From assembly GCA_014379585.1 (NCBI GenBank), contig JACMLN010000092.1:1-64000 (forward strand): a stretch of DNA of 64,000 bases, in the 5' to 3' direction. Under the pieces are notes generated by a model. It saw only the letters and a list, made by a program, of their open reading frames with translations. It was not told the DNA's origin and searched no databases. Position numbers and translations under genes: made by a program. This DNA comes from Gloeobacterales cyanobacterium ES-bin-313 (GTDB lineage Bacteria > Cyanobacteriota > Cyanobacteriia > Gloeobacterales > Gloeobacteraceae). Of the stretch, positions 8,663-18,175 are shown in pieces. Numbering within the stretch: position 1 is the stretch's first letter; each line of letters starts with the position of its first letter.

Positions 8663-9427
8663 ATGTCTGTTAGTGCCGTCCTTAGCGCCTATACATCCGA
8701 TGAATTCAAGACCCTGGCTCCCCGTCCCCATTGCCAGTGGAATAACAAGTCCAAAACCAACTATGGATTGCTGATCGACCGTCTGAATGTTGAGACGGCT
8801 CAGTTTAGCCATGCCGTTGCCCTCAAAAATGGTTGGCGCAAGATCGCCCAAGAATTTAGTGGTTCGCCTCAGCCCGTGGATTGCCTGATCACGGCGAATC
8901 CAGTGCTCGTTGTCCTGCGGCGCGGGCTGACCAAAGTTTACGATCGCGCTTCCGGGGAATATCTGGGCGTTTACAACCGCAAAGAGCACAGCACCCTCAA
9001 CATCAGCAAAGTCAGCCGTTTCCTCGTCTTTTTGGCTGTGCATCACAAAGAGGGCTATCAATTGTTACATCCCCAGCCCATGCAGCTGTCCATGAAGGGG
9101 GTGCAGCGCGGTGCATTTCTCGAACCCGGTGGCCACATCGATGTCTTAGATAAGGCAGTCGAACAGTTTTACCCTGGAGCACCAAAGTTCGCCTTTGCCA
9201 CCCATGTCCAGACCACTCCAGAACTGCGCGGTCAATCGGGCAATTCCTCTTTGGTGACATGTTTGGCCAAGCCCCAGGCTATCGGTACTCAGGCCATTCT
9301 GGATGGGTACTTTATCGGTGAGGAGAACCTCCATGTCGTGATGGCAGCCTACGAAGCGACCAAGAATTGGCAGGCCACAGATGCAACAGCATCACCTTCT
9401 CCCCAAGCAGAAATCGAACAGGTTTAA
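8663..9427 (+). CDS. DUF5895-like protein of unknown function
   Basis: A 254-residue soluble protein. The order of short motifs (an aromatic/Gln start CQWNNK, YGLLIDRLN, a GWRKI...EF segment, NPVLVVLRRG, then a long middle and C-terminal part) resembles what I recall of the cyanobacterial DUF5895 family; no catalytic motif is recognised. The C-terminus is a Ser/Pro/Gln-rich tail. ATG 8663 is chosen because GGAG lies 8 bases upstream and because a longer in-frame version would run through hemB. It stands alone between a palindromic promoter region and a strong terminator, so it is probably a single-gene transcript. Confidence 0.7.
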   Translation: MSVSAVLSAYTSDEFKTLAPRPHCQWNNKSKTNYGLLIDRLNVETAQFSHAVALKNGWRKIAQEFSGSPQPVDCLITANPVLVVLRRGLTKVYDRASGEYLGVYNRKEHSTLNISKVSRFLVFLAVHHKEGYQLLHPQPMQLSMKGVQRGAFLEPGGHIDVLDKAVEQFYPGAPKFAFATHVQTTPELRGQSGNSSLVTCLAKPQAIGTQAILDGYFIGEENLHVVMAAYEATKNWQATDATASPSPQAEIEQV

Positions 9428-9445
9428 CCTCGACAGGACAGACAG

Positions 9446-9477
9446 CGACGGTATTCCTTGAGTACCGTCGTTTTTTT
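9446..9477 (+). terminator. Rho-independent terminator after the DUF5895-like gene
   Basis: An 8-bp stem (CGACGGTA with TACCGTCG), a 9-base loop and seven T residues follow the stop codon by 18 bases. Confidence 0.9.
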
Positions 9478-9481
9478 GCCA

Positions 9482-10783
9482 TCAATCCGCCAACACCTGT
9501 CCCCGCGTCTCGATCACAAGGGGCAAAAAGCACAGACCGACGAGTGGTATAAAACCGACGTAAAAGAGCGTGTTGAGGGCTAATTGCAAATTCCCTTGGG
9601 AAGCAATCGAACCGACCAAGAACGGGCCACCCGCAGCGATCACGCGTCCGACGTTGTAGCAAAATCCTGCTCCTGTCGCCCGCAACCGAGTTGGGAAAAG
9701 TTCAGGCAAGTAGTAGGTAAAACTGCCAAACACACCAAATACGGTGAGTCCAATCGGAAAGTACAGATAAAGCCGGGTGACTGGGGGCAAGTCGAGGCCG
9801 AACGTCGCCAAGACGGCAAGACCAGAAAGCAAAAAATAGGTGGCAAACATCGCCCGTCTGCCCAAGAATTTGGCAGCTGGCACCGTGAAAAGGGTACCGA
9901 TCAAACCACCGAGGTTGAAACTGTTGGAAGCCAGAGCTTTCCAGGCTTCGATCAAGCCTTGCTTATCGGCGGCCACTAAATTGCGTGTTGTCGCTTCGAC
10001 TTGAGCGAGTCCTGTGGCGACTATGGGAATAAATGCGTTGCAACTCCACCAAGTCAATAGAGCAGTCATCGCCATCAATAGGCCACTGATGGTGAGGGGA
10101 CGGTTCTCAGGACTAAATAGTTCTGCGATGGTGGGTGGTTTGGACTGATCGCTTTGCTCCCACTTTTCTGGCTCTTTGATCAAAAAGCGCACCACAAAAG
10201 CGGCGAAGGCAGGCAGCAATCCAAACAAGAAAACATAGCGCCAAGACGTTTCGGGGCTGCTTTTTAGCAAGGATCCAGCCACTTGGAAATTTAAAAAGGT
10301 TGCGAGAAGCAAACCAATGGGAGCAGAAGTATAGAGAATTGCCCCAGCTTCGATGCGACTTTTTTCAGGTACGACTTCGGCCACCATGGTCGCGCCTGCT
10401 GCCCACTCGCCGCCGATGCCGAGGCTAGTGAACAATCGACAGACGATCAGTACCCAAATATTGGGAGCAAAAGCACAGCTAGCGGTTCCAAGGGCATAGA
10501 CAATGATCGTGATTAAGAGTGTTTTGGTCCGCCCGATCCGATCTGCTACAGCTCCGAACAAAATTCCCCCAACTGCCCAGCCCAGCAGCAGCAAAGAAGT
10601 GAGCAGACCCGTCCAAAAAAACGTTGCTGACTTCGCTTCAGGGGAACCGATGGCAAGGCCCAATAGAGTCGGTACACAGTTTGGGGCGACAAAGTTGAAG
10701 AGCAAACTGTCAAAAATATCGAAGCCCCAGCCGAGCCAGGCCGCAAAAAGCACAGTCCATTGATACCGGGTTAAACTCAGCAT
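9482..10783 (-). CDS. MFS transporter, sugar/organic acid:proton symporter type
   Basis: A 433-residue carrier with about twelve hydrophobic segments. It has the MFS loop 2-3 motif GAVADRIGRTKTLL (near residue 80) and a second copy-like region FPTRLRATGAGF near residue 370, a pattern seen in the metabolite:H+ symporter group. Substrate unknown. ATG 10783 is preferred because it starts directly at the first predicted loop and helix; an upstream in-frame start at 10867 would add 28 residues without similarity. It converges with the DUF5895-like gene and is separated from it by the terminator. Confidence 0.85.
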   Translation of the reverse strand: MLSLTRYQWTVLFAAWLGWGFDIFDSLLFNFVAPNCVPTLLGLAIGSPEAKSATFFWTGLLTSLLLLGWAVGGILFGAVADRIGRTKTLLITIIVYALGTASCAFAPNIWVLIVCRLFTSLGIGGEWAAGATMVAEVVPEKSRIEAGAILYTSAPIGLLLATFLNFQVAGSLLKSSPETSWRYVFLFGLLPAFAAFVVRFLIKEPEKWEQSDQSKPPTIAELFSPENRPLTISGLLMAMTALLTWWSCNAFIPIVATGLAQVEATTRNLVAADKQGLIEAWKALASNSFNLGGLIGTLFTVPAAKFLGRRAMFATYFLLSGLAVLATFGLDLPPVTRLYLYFPIGLTVFGVFGSFTYYLPELFPTRLRATGAGFCYNVGRVIAAGGPFLVGSIASQGNLQLALNTLFYVGFIPLVGLCFLPLVIETRGQVLAD

Positions 10784-10926
10784 TGCACCGCGATAAAGAA
10801 AATCTTGTAGAAGTAGAGTACAACATGTGCTCAGCGATCTTGAGGGAAGACGCTTGGAATTCTCCAATTCAGCCTATCGGTCTTCACTCTTGAGGTAGAT
10901 CGCAGCCTGGATCGAAAGTCATATTC

Positions 10927-10955
10927 TTGGCACAAGCAATACAAAATAATACGAT
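10927..10955 (+). promoter_or_regulatory. Candidate promoter of the GH13 gene
   Basis: TTGGCA (10927-10932), a 17-base spacer and TACGAT (10950-10955) lie just upstream of AAGGAG and the ATG at 10973. The spacing is optimal for a sigma70-type promoter. Confidence 0.5.
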
Positions 10956-10972
10956 GTCTTAAGGAGTTCACG

Positions 10973-12841
10973 ATGGTTACTGCGCCCAAGACTCATGAGC
11001 ACCAGCGCCCGTCTCCCCGCAAGCCCCGTGCATCCGAACGTCCCTACATGGGGGCCATTCCTTATCGAGATGCTCAGGGCAAGATCCTTGGTTCGACATT
11101 TCGGGTTTGGGCACCCTTCGCAAAAAAAGTAGCAGTGATCGGGGATTTTAACCAGTGGTCTAAAACAGCCAATCTTTTAGTCCCTGAAGGCAATGGCAAC
11201 TGGTCTACTGATGTCGCTGACGCGATGCCGAATCAGGCTTATAAGTATGTCGTGATCGGCCAAGCCAGCGATGAAGCGCTCTATCGCAACGATCCTCGCG
11301 CCCGCTACCTTGAAGCCGGAAACTCGGTGATTATTGACCGACAATTCGACTGGGGTGATGAAAACTTTCAAATGCCTGCCTGGAATGAATTGGTTATTTA
11401 CGAAATGCATATTGGCACTTTTACCGATGTGCCGGGGAGCGATCCAGGCAGTCTCACCAGTGCCCTCAAGAAGTTTCCTTACCTCCAAGAATTGGGCATC
11501 AACGCCATCGAAGTCATGCCACCGGCTGAGTTCAATGGCCAATACTCCTGGGGATACAATCCTGCATTTCCGTTTGCCATCGAAAATGCGTTTGGCGACC
11601 CAGATGCTTTTCGAGCTTTTGTGAAAGAAGCCCATCGCCATGGCATCGCCGTGATTATGGACGTGGTCTACAACCACTTTGGCCCCGATGCCCTCTCCAT
11701 GTGGCAGTTCGACGGGTGGAGCGAAAATGGCAAAGGAGGCGCTTACTTCTACAACGACTGGCGGTGCTGGACGCCCTGGGGAGATACCCGTCCCGACTAT
11801 GGCCGCGACGAGGTTCGGCAATTTATCCGCGACAACGCGATGATGTGGCTCGAAGAATATCGAGTCGATGGTCTTCGCCTCGATGCCACTGCCTTTATTC
11901 GCAATGTTTACGGCAACGACAACGACTCTGGAAATGATCTGGCTGAAGGCTACGGCCTGATGCAATGGATCAACGAAGAAGTCGATGATCGTCACCCATG
12001 GAAGATTACGATCGCCGAAGATTTAGGCTGCAACCCCTGGCTAGTTAAATCCACAGAGGAAGGTGGGGCTGGTTTTAGTAGCCAGTGGGATATTGGCTTT
12101 TTGGGTCGGATTCGCCAGAGTTTGATCGTGCCTAACGACTACGGGCGCGATATGCACGCCATCGCCGAAGCCATTCAATTTCGTTTCACTGGTAATGCCC
12201 TCAGTCGGGTTATCTACACCGAATCCCACGACGAGGTTGCGAATCTAAAGGAACGCCTCCCCGAAGAAATCTGGCCAGGCAATGCCGGCAGTTGGTTCTC
12301 CCGAAAACGCTCAACCCTAGGCGCTGCTTTAGTGCTTACTTCTCCAGGGATCCCAATGATCTTCCAGGGGCAAGAATTCCTCGAAGACCGTTGGTTCGAC
12401 GATCAAGATCCCCTCGACTGGAGCAAACTTGAGCAATTTGGTGGCATCCACGACCTTTACCGAGACTTAATTCGGCTTCGCCGTAACTGGCAGGATAATA
12501 CCCGTGGCTTGCTCGGCCAAGAAGTCCAGGTGCATCATCTCAATAACGAAGACAAACTGATTGCCTTTCACCGTTGGGAAGAGGGTGGGGCAGGCGACGA
12601 TGTGATCGTCGTGATGAACTTTGCAGATCATCGTTACAATCACTACACCCTCGGTTTTCCTCGTCCTGGCCTTTGGCGTGTCCGTTTTAATAGTGACTGG
12701 GATGGCTACAGCCCCGACTTTGGGAACCATCCAGGCTTCGATACCGAAGCGACGACCATGCCTTGGGGGGATACAGACGGAATGCTATGGGCGGGAAACT
12801 TAGGTATTGGCCCCTACAGCGTTCTCATCCTTTCCCAATGA
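10973..12841 (+). CDS. GH13 glycosidase, branching-enzyme-like (CBM48 + alpha-amylase domain)
   Basis: A 622-residue protein. A CBM48 module (about 40-125, motif STFRVWAPFAKKV and GDFNQW) precedes a GH13 barrel with all three catalytic acids: nucleophile Asp304 (GLRLDATAF), acid/base Glu349 (IAEDLG) and Asp420 (TESHDE). Region I is MDVVYNHFGP. This architecture fits glucan branching or related alpha-glucan enzymes acting on glycogen in the cytosol, but it is shorter than the usual cyanobacterial GlgB, so exact activity is uncertain. AAGGAG 6 bases upstream sets the start. Its TGA overlaps the ATG of a histidine kinase gene, suggesting one operon with the two following signalling genes. Confidence 0.85.
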   Translation: MVTAPKTHEHQRPSPRKPRASERPYMGAIPYRDAQGKILGSTFRVWAPFAKKVAVIGDFNQWSKTANLLVPEGNGNWSTDVADAMPNQAYKYVVIGQASDEALYRNDPRARYLEAGNSVIIDRQFDWGDENFQMPAWNELVIYEMHIGTFTDVPGSDPGSLTSALKKFPYLQELGINAIEVMPPAEFNGQYSWGYNPAFPFAIENAFGDPDAFRAFVKEAHRHGIAVIMDVVYNHFGPDALSMWQFDGWSENGKGGAYFYNDWRCWTPWGDTRPDYGRDEVRQFIRDNAMMWLEEYRVDGLRLDATAFIRNVYGNDNDSGNDLAEGYGLMQWINEEVDDRHPWKITIAEDLGCNPWLVKSTEEGGAGFSSQWDIGFLGRIRQSLIVPNDYGRDMHAIAEAIQFRFTGNALSRVIYTESHDEVANLKERLPEEIWPGNAGSWFSRKRSTLGAALVLTSPGIPMIFQGQEFLEDRWFDDQDPLDWSKLEQFGGIHDLYRDLIRLRRNWQDNTRGLLGQEVQVHHLNNEDKLIAFHRWEEGGAGDDVIVVMNFADHRYNHYTLGFPRPGLWRVRFNSDWDGYSPDFGNHPGFDTEATTMPWGDTDGMLWAGNLGIGPYSVLILSQ

Positions 12842-14706
12842 ACCCGATGTTTTCCTTTGTCAAAAATGCCCGGCCCCTTTCTCCGGCGGCTGAAGCGTCT
12901 TTTACCCGACGCTTAAATCGGGTAGTTTTGATTCCAGCTTTGTTTATGTTTGTTCTCGTCGGGGTACTTCTTGCGCAGATCAGCTATCTCATCTCCGTGA
13001 CCCAGTGGGTTGAACATACAGATCAAGTGATCGTTAGACTCTGGACAACCCGACAGCTGATGCTCGACATGAAAACTGGAGAACGGGGATACTTACTCGT
13101 CGGCGATAAGCGCTTTTTGGAACCCTACAAATTGGCGGCGAGGGAAATGCCGCATTCATTTTCTCAGGCGATGGAACTCACAAAGGACAACGCTGAACAA
13201 CAAGAACGTCTGCGCAAAGTGCAGTCAGACTTTGTCGATTGGCAGTCCTTTACGGCCAAAATGATTCGATTTCGCGAAGACAATAATCCACTATACAAAA
13301 GCTTTGCTTTGAATTTAGAGAGTGAACAGCGCTTAGACACGCTTCTTAATCAGATGATCGCCATATCAAACGCTGAAGAGAAGCTGCGTGAGCAGCGCAA
13401 TAATAGTGTCAAGAAGCTTATTCCGATGTCGATTTTGGGAGCTGTTTCTGCCGCTGTTGTTCTTGGTGGGGTGCTCACATTTCTTGCTCGCAAAGAATTA
13501 TTTCGGCTTTCGGACAAGTACGAAGAGATCCTTAAAACAACTTTTGAGCAAGGGGAAAAACTCCAACAAAGTTTTGCCGAATTTCAAACCTTATCCGATG
13601 CAGTTCCCCAGATGGTTTGGAGGGCAGATCAGTACGGAGCTGTCGATTATATGAATCAGCGCTGGTACGAATACACCAACACCACTTCTGAAGACAATGT
13701 GGGCGAAGGCTGGAAGCAGATCTTGCATCCAGACGATCGCAAACGCGTCGAGACAGCTTGGCTAGAAAGCGTACTTACCGGCCAGCCCTACGATTGTGAA
13801 TATCGAATGCATCGTGGGAGCGATGGCAGCTATCGTTGGCATGTTTCACGGGGCATTCCGTTACGCAATAGCACTGGCCAAATCGTCAAATGGTTTGGAA
13901 GCACAACAGATATCGATGCCCAAAAACAGGCTGAGCAAGTCCTCCAAGAGCGTGCTCAGGAGTTGTTGAGCCTTGCCGAAAACTTGCAATCGAAAACCAC
14001 TAGCCTTGAAAAAAGCAACCGAGAGCTTGACCAATTCACCTACGTCATTTCCCATGACTTGAAGGCTCCGTTGCGGGCAATTTCAAATCTTTCCCACTGG
14101 ATTGAAGAAGACTTTAGTCAGCACTTATCAGAAGAGAATAGCCAGCAGATGCAACTCCTACGAAGCCGAGTACGGCGCATGGAAGATCTGATCAATGGCC
14201 TCCTGCAATTTTCCCGCATCGGGCGTACTGAAAATCATTACAAGACGATTCATGTCGATCAACTGCTCTTAGAGGTGATCGACAGCATCGATCCACCGGC
14301 TGGATTTCAGATTCAAATTATTCCAGAGATGCCCATCATCCAAGGCGAAGAAATGCTACTTAGACAGGTTTTTGCTAACTTGATCAGCAATGCCATTAAG
14401 CACCATAGCGGCTTAGAGGGAAATATTACGATATCGTCGCTCTCCAAAGGCAACTTCTATGAATTCGCTGTGAAGGACGACGGCCCAGGGATTGCTGCTG
14501 CCTTTCATGACAAGATCTTTGTCATTTTTCAAACCCTTCAAGCCCGCGACAAGCTTGAGAGTACAGGCATCGGTCTATCGATCGTCAAAAAGATTATTGA
14601 ATCCCAAGGCGGAACGATCTGGGTTGAGTCCATAGTCGGATCAGGGACAACTTTCCGATTTACTTGGCCAGCGAATGAAACGACTCAGAGTGATCTCAAG
14701 GGTTGA
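12838..14706 (+). CDS. CHASE3-PAS sensor histidine kinase
   Basis: A membrane sensor of 622 residues. A first membrane segment lies at about 28-50, then an extracytoplasmic CHASE3-like helical domain (about 50-190, with the typical LMLDMKTGERGYLLVGD motif), a second membrane segment (about 195-217), a PAS domain with PAC (about 250-365), a dimerisation/phosphoacceptor domain with His406 (VISHDLKAPLRA) and an ATPase domain with N, G1 (DDGPGI) and G2 (STGIGLSIVKK) boxes. The ATG overlaps the TGA of the GH13 gene (ATGA). The next gene, 6 bases on, carries a receiver and is the likely partner. Ligand unknown. Confidence 0.9.
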   Translation: MNPMFSFVKNARPLSPAAEASFTRRLNRVVLIPALFMFVLVGVLLAQISYLISVTQWVEHTDQVIVRLWTTRQLMLDMKTGERGYLLVGDKRFLEPYKLAAREMPHSFSQAMELTKDNAEQQERLRKVQSDFVDWQSFTAKMIRFREDNNPLYKSFALNLESEQRLDTLLNQMIAISNAEEKLREQRNNSVKKLIPMSILGAVSAAVVLGGVLTFLARKELFRLSDKYEEILKTTFEQGEKLQQSFAEFQTLSDAVPQMVWRADQYGAVDYMNQRWYEYTNTTSEDNVGEGWKQILHPDDRKRVETAWLESVLTGQPYDCEYRMHRGSDGSYRWHVSRGIPLRNSTGQIVKWFGSTTDIDAQKQAEQVLQERAQELLSLAENLQSKTTSLEKSNRELDQFTYVISHDLKAPLRAISNLSHWIEEDFSQHLSEENSQQMQLLRSRVRRMEDLINGLLQFSRIGRTENHYKTIHVDQLLLEVIDSIDPPAGFQIQIIPEMPIIQGEEMLLRQVFANLISNAIKHHSGLEGNITISSLSKGNFYEFAVKDDGPGIAAAFHDKIFVIFQTLQARDKLESTGIGLSIVKKIIESQGGTIWVESIVGSGTTFRFTWPANETTQSDLKG

Positions 14707-14712
14707 TGAGTT

Positions 14713-16248
14713 ATGTATGAACGCCTACACATTCTGATTATTGATGACGACGCGGTAGACCGAATGCAGTTGCGCCGTGCCTTTAAAGGAATGGGTGCTT
14801 CCTGTAGCGAGGCGGAAGATTGTGCTTCTGCTTTGATTTTGCTTAAGCGGCAGTCCTTCGACTGTGTCTTTATCGACTACGTGCTCCCAGACGGGGATGG
14901 TCTCAATCTCGTTTCGGAAATTCGTGCCCTCGGTGTTGCCTACCCACTCATTGTTTTGACTGGTCAAGGGGACGAGCAAAAAGCCGTACAGTTTATGAAA
15001 GCTGGGGCTTCTGACTATATGACCAAGGCGAATCTCACCCCAAGTTCCCTAGGCCAGGTGCTCAGAAGTGCCCTGCGTGTCTATCAAGCCGAAGAAGCGA
15101 CCCGTCAGGCAATTCAGAATTTGCGGGACAGCGAAGAGCGCTACCGCCTCGTGATCGAGGGTAGCAATGACGGAATCTGGGATTGGGACTTCCAGACGGG
15201 CAGAACCTTTCTTAACGACCGCTTCTTAGAAATTGTGGGCTTGACGAGTCTAAATTTTGGCGGAAAAATTGTAGATTTTTACCAATTGATCATCCCTGAA
15301 GATCGTCTTCGTGTCCGCAAAGCTTTCAAACTGCACTTTAAGTATCGGGTTGAATGTGCGATTGAGTTTCGCCTGCAGCGACCTGATGGGCAGGTACGTT
15401 TTTGCCTCTGTCGGGGGCAATCGCTTTACGATGAGCAAGACAAACTGGTTCGAATGACAGGGATTCTTAGTGATATTAGTGAGCGCAAATGGTTCGAATC
15501 TGAGCGAGATAAGCTCCTTGAAAACGAGCGTCAAGCCCGTCAAGAAGCACAGAATGCAAACCGAATGAAGGATGAATTTTTAGCGACGGTTTCTCATGAA
15601 CTGCGCACCCCCCTCAATGCAATTCAAGGTTGGACCCAACTTTTGCAGCAGAAGCGATTGCACGGCGATGCGATCACTAAGGCACTCGATACGATTGAGC
15701 GCAGTGCCCATATGCAAAATCAGCTCATTGAAGATCTTCTAGATGTCTCGCGAATTGTAGCTGGTAAGATGCGTCTCCAAATCGTACCGATTGCGCTGCA
15801 TCACATCATCGAACAGACGTTAGAATCGATTGCTCCCGCTGCCACCGCAAAAAGCATCACCTTAGTCTGTCAATTGAGTCGTAGTCACCGCCCAATGGTA
15901 GGGGATGTAGATCGATTGCAGCAAGTTGTTTGGAATCTGCTTTCCAATGCGATCAAGTTCACGCCTACCGGTGGTGAGGTGCTCGTTAATCTCGATTTTA
16001 CCGTGGACAATGCCGTAATTACCGTAAAAGACAATGGCCAGGGAATTCCATCAGAATTTCTGCCTCTCGTTTTCGAGCGTTTCCGTCAATTAGATGGCAG
16101 CAAGACCCGCCAGTACGGTGGTTTGGGTTTAGGTTTAGCGATTGTCCGTCACTTGGTTGAGTTGCACGGTGGAACGGTTGAAGTTGCTAGCGATGGAATC
16201 GGCACAGGGTCTACCTTCACCATCCACCTTCCCCTCCCACAGCCTTAG
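14713..16248 (+). CDS. Response-regulator/PAS/histidine-kinase hybrid
   Basis: A soluble 511-residue protein. It has an N-terminal receiver domain (1-125; acidic cluster at Asp11-13, phosphoacceptor Asp55 in FIDYVLPDGDG, conserved Lys105), a PAS-PAC domain (about 138-265), a HisKA domain with His295 (ATVSHELRTP) and an ATPase domain ending at the C-terminus (NLLSNAIKF, DNGQGI, GLGLGLAIV). There is no DNA-binding output domain, so it probably relays a phosphate within a multi-component pathway. It follows the CHASE3 kinase by 6 bases. The stop overlaps the stop of the convergent ccmO-like gene by 4 bases. Confidence 0.9.
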   Translation: MYERLHILIIDDDAVDRMQLRRAFKGMGASCSEAEDCASALILLKRQSFDCVFIDYVLPDGDGLNLVSEIRALGVAYPLIVLTGQGDEQKAVQFMKAGASDYMTKANLTPSSLGQVLRSALRVYQAEEATRQAIQNLRDSEERYRLVIEGSNDGIWDWDFQTGRTFLNDRFLEIVGLTSLNFGGKIVDFYQLIIPEDRLRVRKAFKLHFKYRVECAIEFRLQRPDGQVRFCLCRGQSLYDEQDKLVRMTGILSDISERKWFESERDKLLENERQARQEAQNANRMKDEFLATVSHELRTPLNAIQGWTQLLQQKRLHGDAITKALDTIERSAHMQNQLIEDLLDVSRIVAGKMRLQIVPIALHHIIEQTLESIAPAATAKSITLVCQLSRSHRPMVGDVDRLQQVVWNLLSNAIKFTPTGGEVLVNLDFTVDNAVITVKDNGQGIPSEFLPLVFERFRQLDGSKTRQYGGLGLGLAIVRHLVELHGGTVEVASDGIGTGSTFTIHLPLPQP

Positions 16249-16940
16249 TTCTGCTTAGGTAGGGACTTGAGATCTTGCATCTCGATAAAGACTTCTTCTG
16301 ATTGCTTAACAGTGAGAGGAATAACGAGGGGCTGTAACTGTTCAAGCATATAGGCGGCAGTAGGCAAGGTCTGTTCAAGCTCGTCAATTGGGCGAGGAAT
16401 GATCATCACGGCATGGAGTTCACCGACTCGCTGGGCTTCTTGAATACCTGCTTCCATGGCGTAAACCACATCGGCAACATGTCCTTGAACAATCCCCGTG
16501 ACGAGGCCCGATCCAATCTTTTCGTAGCCGATCAACTGGACTTCCGCAGTTTTGAGCATCTTATCCATGGCAGCAAGTAAAGGTGGAAACCCTCTTGTTT
16601 CCAGCAAACCGATCGCTTGATTGCTGAGATGGTCAAAATCTTTTTTGCGGACGAGGTGAGGAATACGAGTATTGATCGGCAACTGTTCTTCAAGATCTTT
16701 CCAGGGTCTAGGTAAAACCAGATAAGTCACTTCTTGATCGAACTCTTTGCCTTTTCTGACCCCAGCTTCAACCGCAAGGCGAACATCAGCCGTTTTGCCA
16801 CGCACAATGGCAGTGCACAGTCCAGCCCCAATTTTCTCGTAACCGATCAAAGTCACCCCTGCCGACTTGAGCATCTCATCGGCGATCCCGACGATCACGG
16901 CAAAACTGCCAGTGGAGACAAGTCCAAGCGCTGCTTCCAT
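16245..16940 (-). CDS. ccmO: Carboxysome shell protein CcmO (tandem BMC domains)
   Basis: The 231-residue protein contains two successive bacterial microcompartment domains, about 1-90 and 115-205. Each has the pattern ALGL(V/I)ETRGF or GLVSTGSF, then KSA.V.LIGYEKIG(S/A)GL, then IV.G..ADV..A(V/M)EAG. Tandem-BMC CcmO is a minor shell component of beta-carboxysomes and is needed for their assembly. The gene stands alone here, away from any ccmKLMN cluster. The C-terminal tail (about 205-231) extends beyond the second domain. Confidence 0.9.
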   Translation of the reverse strand: MEAALGLVSTGSFAVIVGIADEMLKSAGVTLIGYEKIGAGLCTAIVRGKTADVRLAVEAGVRKGKEFDQEVTYLVLPRPWKDLEEQLPINTRIPHLVRKKDFDHLSNQAIGLLETRGFPPLLAAMDKMLKTAEVQLIGYEKIGSGLVTGIVQGHVADVVYAMEAGIQEAQRVGELHAVMIIPRPIDELEQTLPTAAYMLEQLQPLVIPLTVKQSEEVFIEMQDLKSLPKQN

Positions 16941-17080
16941 GGATGACCAAAGTGGTACTGGCTCAAGCGTAACATCGAACTCTCTCTAAGGGGCGAGAGG
17001 GTTTCAATCCCCAAGAAAGATGTTTAGTCAAACTGTTTTCACTATTCTTGGCTCATCAACAAGTTTGAGAACGCATTGTT

Positions 17081-17428
17081 ATGAGAGACGAACTCGCTAC
17101 TCCAATGACTTTTGAGCAGAAAGAAGGTGTCGCCCAAGATGCCGCCATTTCTCATGAAGAAGATACAAATTTTGGCCTTACACCTGAATCTTTAAATCAC
17201 CATGTTGCGCCAAGAGAAATTCTTTTGGCATCTGCATCCTACGCTCAGGCTGCCCTCGGTTCTGGAACAGAAATTCAAGCTTTTCAACAAACTTCCGAAG
17301 AGCCGGAAGTCTGGAAGGCTTTGATCACAAATGAAGATAAAAAAGCCATTCTTGTTGCCAAGCGAGTTTCCCGTGGCTACGACCTCTATGTGGAAGATTT
17401 TATTGGCTCCACTGAAGGTCAGATCTAG
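17081..17428 (+). CDS. Hypothetical protein
   Basis: A 115-residue acidic, soluble protein with no family I recognise. The N-terminal half is Glu/Gln/Ser-rich; the last 40 residues (KKAILVAKRVSRGYDLYVEDFIG) look like a small beta-sheet region. No clear ribosome-binding site precedes the ATG. It lies between two leftward genes and has no obvious partner, so coding status is likely but not certain. Confidence 0.5.
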   Translation: MRDELATPMTFEQKEGVAQDAAISHEEDTNFGLTPESLNHHVAPREILLASASYAQAALGSGTEIQAFQQTSEEPEVWKALITNEDKKAILVAKRVSRGYDLYVEDFIGSTEGQI

Positions 17429-17471
17429 AGAAACATCAGATAGACTTTGCCCCAGTTCATTGGAAAATGCC

Positions 17472-18161
17472 CTAGCGCACCACTGGCTCTGACTGGGCGA
17501 CGATCTGGCCATCGAGTAGCGAGATTGTACGCGTCGCCCGTCCAGCAAAGCGGGGATCGTGGGTGACGATGCAGATCGTTGCACCCTTGCTATGGAGATC
17601 GTCGAGCAGATCCATCACCGCTGAACCGTTGGCCGAATCCAAATTCCCGGTTGGCTCATCGGCCAAAAGAATGGCAGGCTTGCCAGCCAGGGCACGGGCG
17701 ACGGCAACACGTTGCTGTTGCCCCCCAGACAATTGGGCGGGGTAGTGACTGAGACGATGGGACATTTCGACGCGATCAAGAGATTCTTTGACCCGCTTTT
17801 TGCGCTCTGCTTCATTCAATCCCCGGTAGGTAAGCGGAAGCTCGACATTCTCCGCCACGGTCAGATCTCCAATCAAATTGAAGCTCTGGAAAATAAAGCC
17901 GATTTCTCGATTGCGCACACGGGAACGCTCGGCCAAATTCAACTTTTCGACGGATCGACCATTAAGTTCGTAGCTGCCAGTCGAAGGAGAATCCAATAGG
18001 CCAAGAATTGACAGCAAGGTCGATTTCCCGCAGCCACTTGGCCCTGAAATCGCAATATATTCTCCAGCTTGAACATTAATATCGATTCCACTAAGGGCGC
18101 GGGTTTCAACTTCGTCGGTTAAGAAGACTTTGGCAACATTTTGTAAGCGAATCAGAGACAT
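17472..18161 (-). CDS. MacB/LolD-type ABC transporter ATPase
   Basis: A 229-residue ATPase with Walker A GPSGCGKST, signature [15 protein letters not shown], Walker [14 protein letters not shown] and H-loop THD. The LADEPTGNLD form is typical of the MacB/LolD/FtsE subgroup that powers FtsX-type permeases. ATG 18161 is preceded by AGGAG at 6 bases. It is the last gene of a leftward set (PadR, permease, adaptor, ATPase) and lies 14 bases after the adaptor gene, so it is presumably the motor for the ADOP permease. Confidence 0.92.
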   Translation of the reverse strand: MSLIRLQNVAKVFLTDEVETRALSGIDINVQAGEYIAISGPSGCGKSTLLSILGLLDSPSTGSYELNGRSVEKLNLAERSRVRNREIGFIFQSFNLIGDLTVAENVELPLTYRGLNEAERKKRVKESLDRVEMSHRLSHYPAQLSGGQQQRVAVARALAGKPAILLADEPTGNLDSANGSAVMDLLDDLHSKGATICIVTHDPRFAGRATRTISLLDGQIVAQSEPVVR

Positions 18162-18175
18162 CACTTGCTCCTAGA

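Noticed and set aside
16990-17015. GTTTCAATCC-like string resembling part of a cyanobacterial CRISPR repeat
   Set aside because: It occurs once, with no second copy at repeat spacing and no cas gene nearby.
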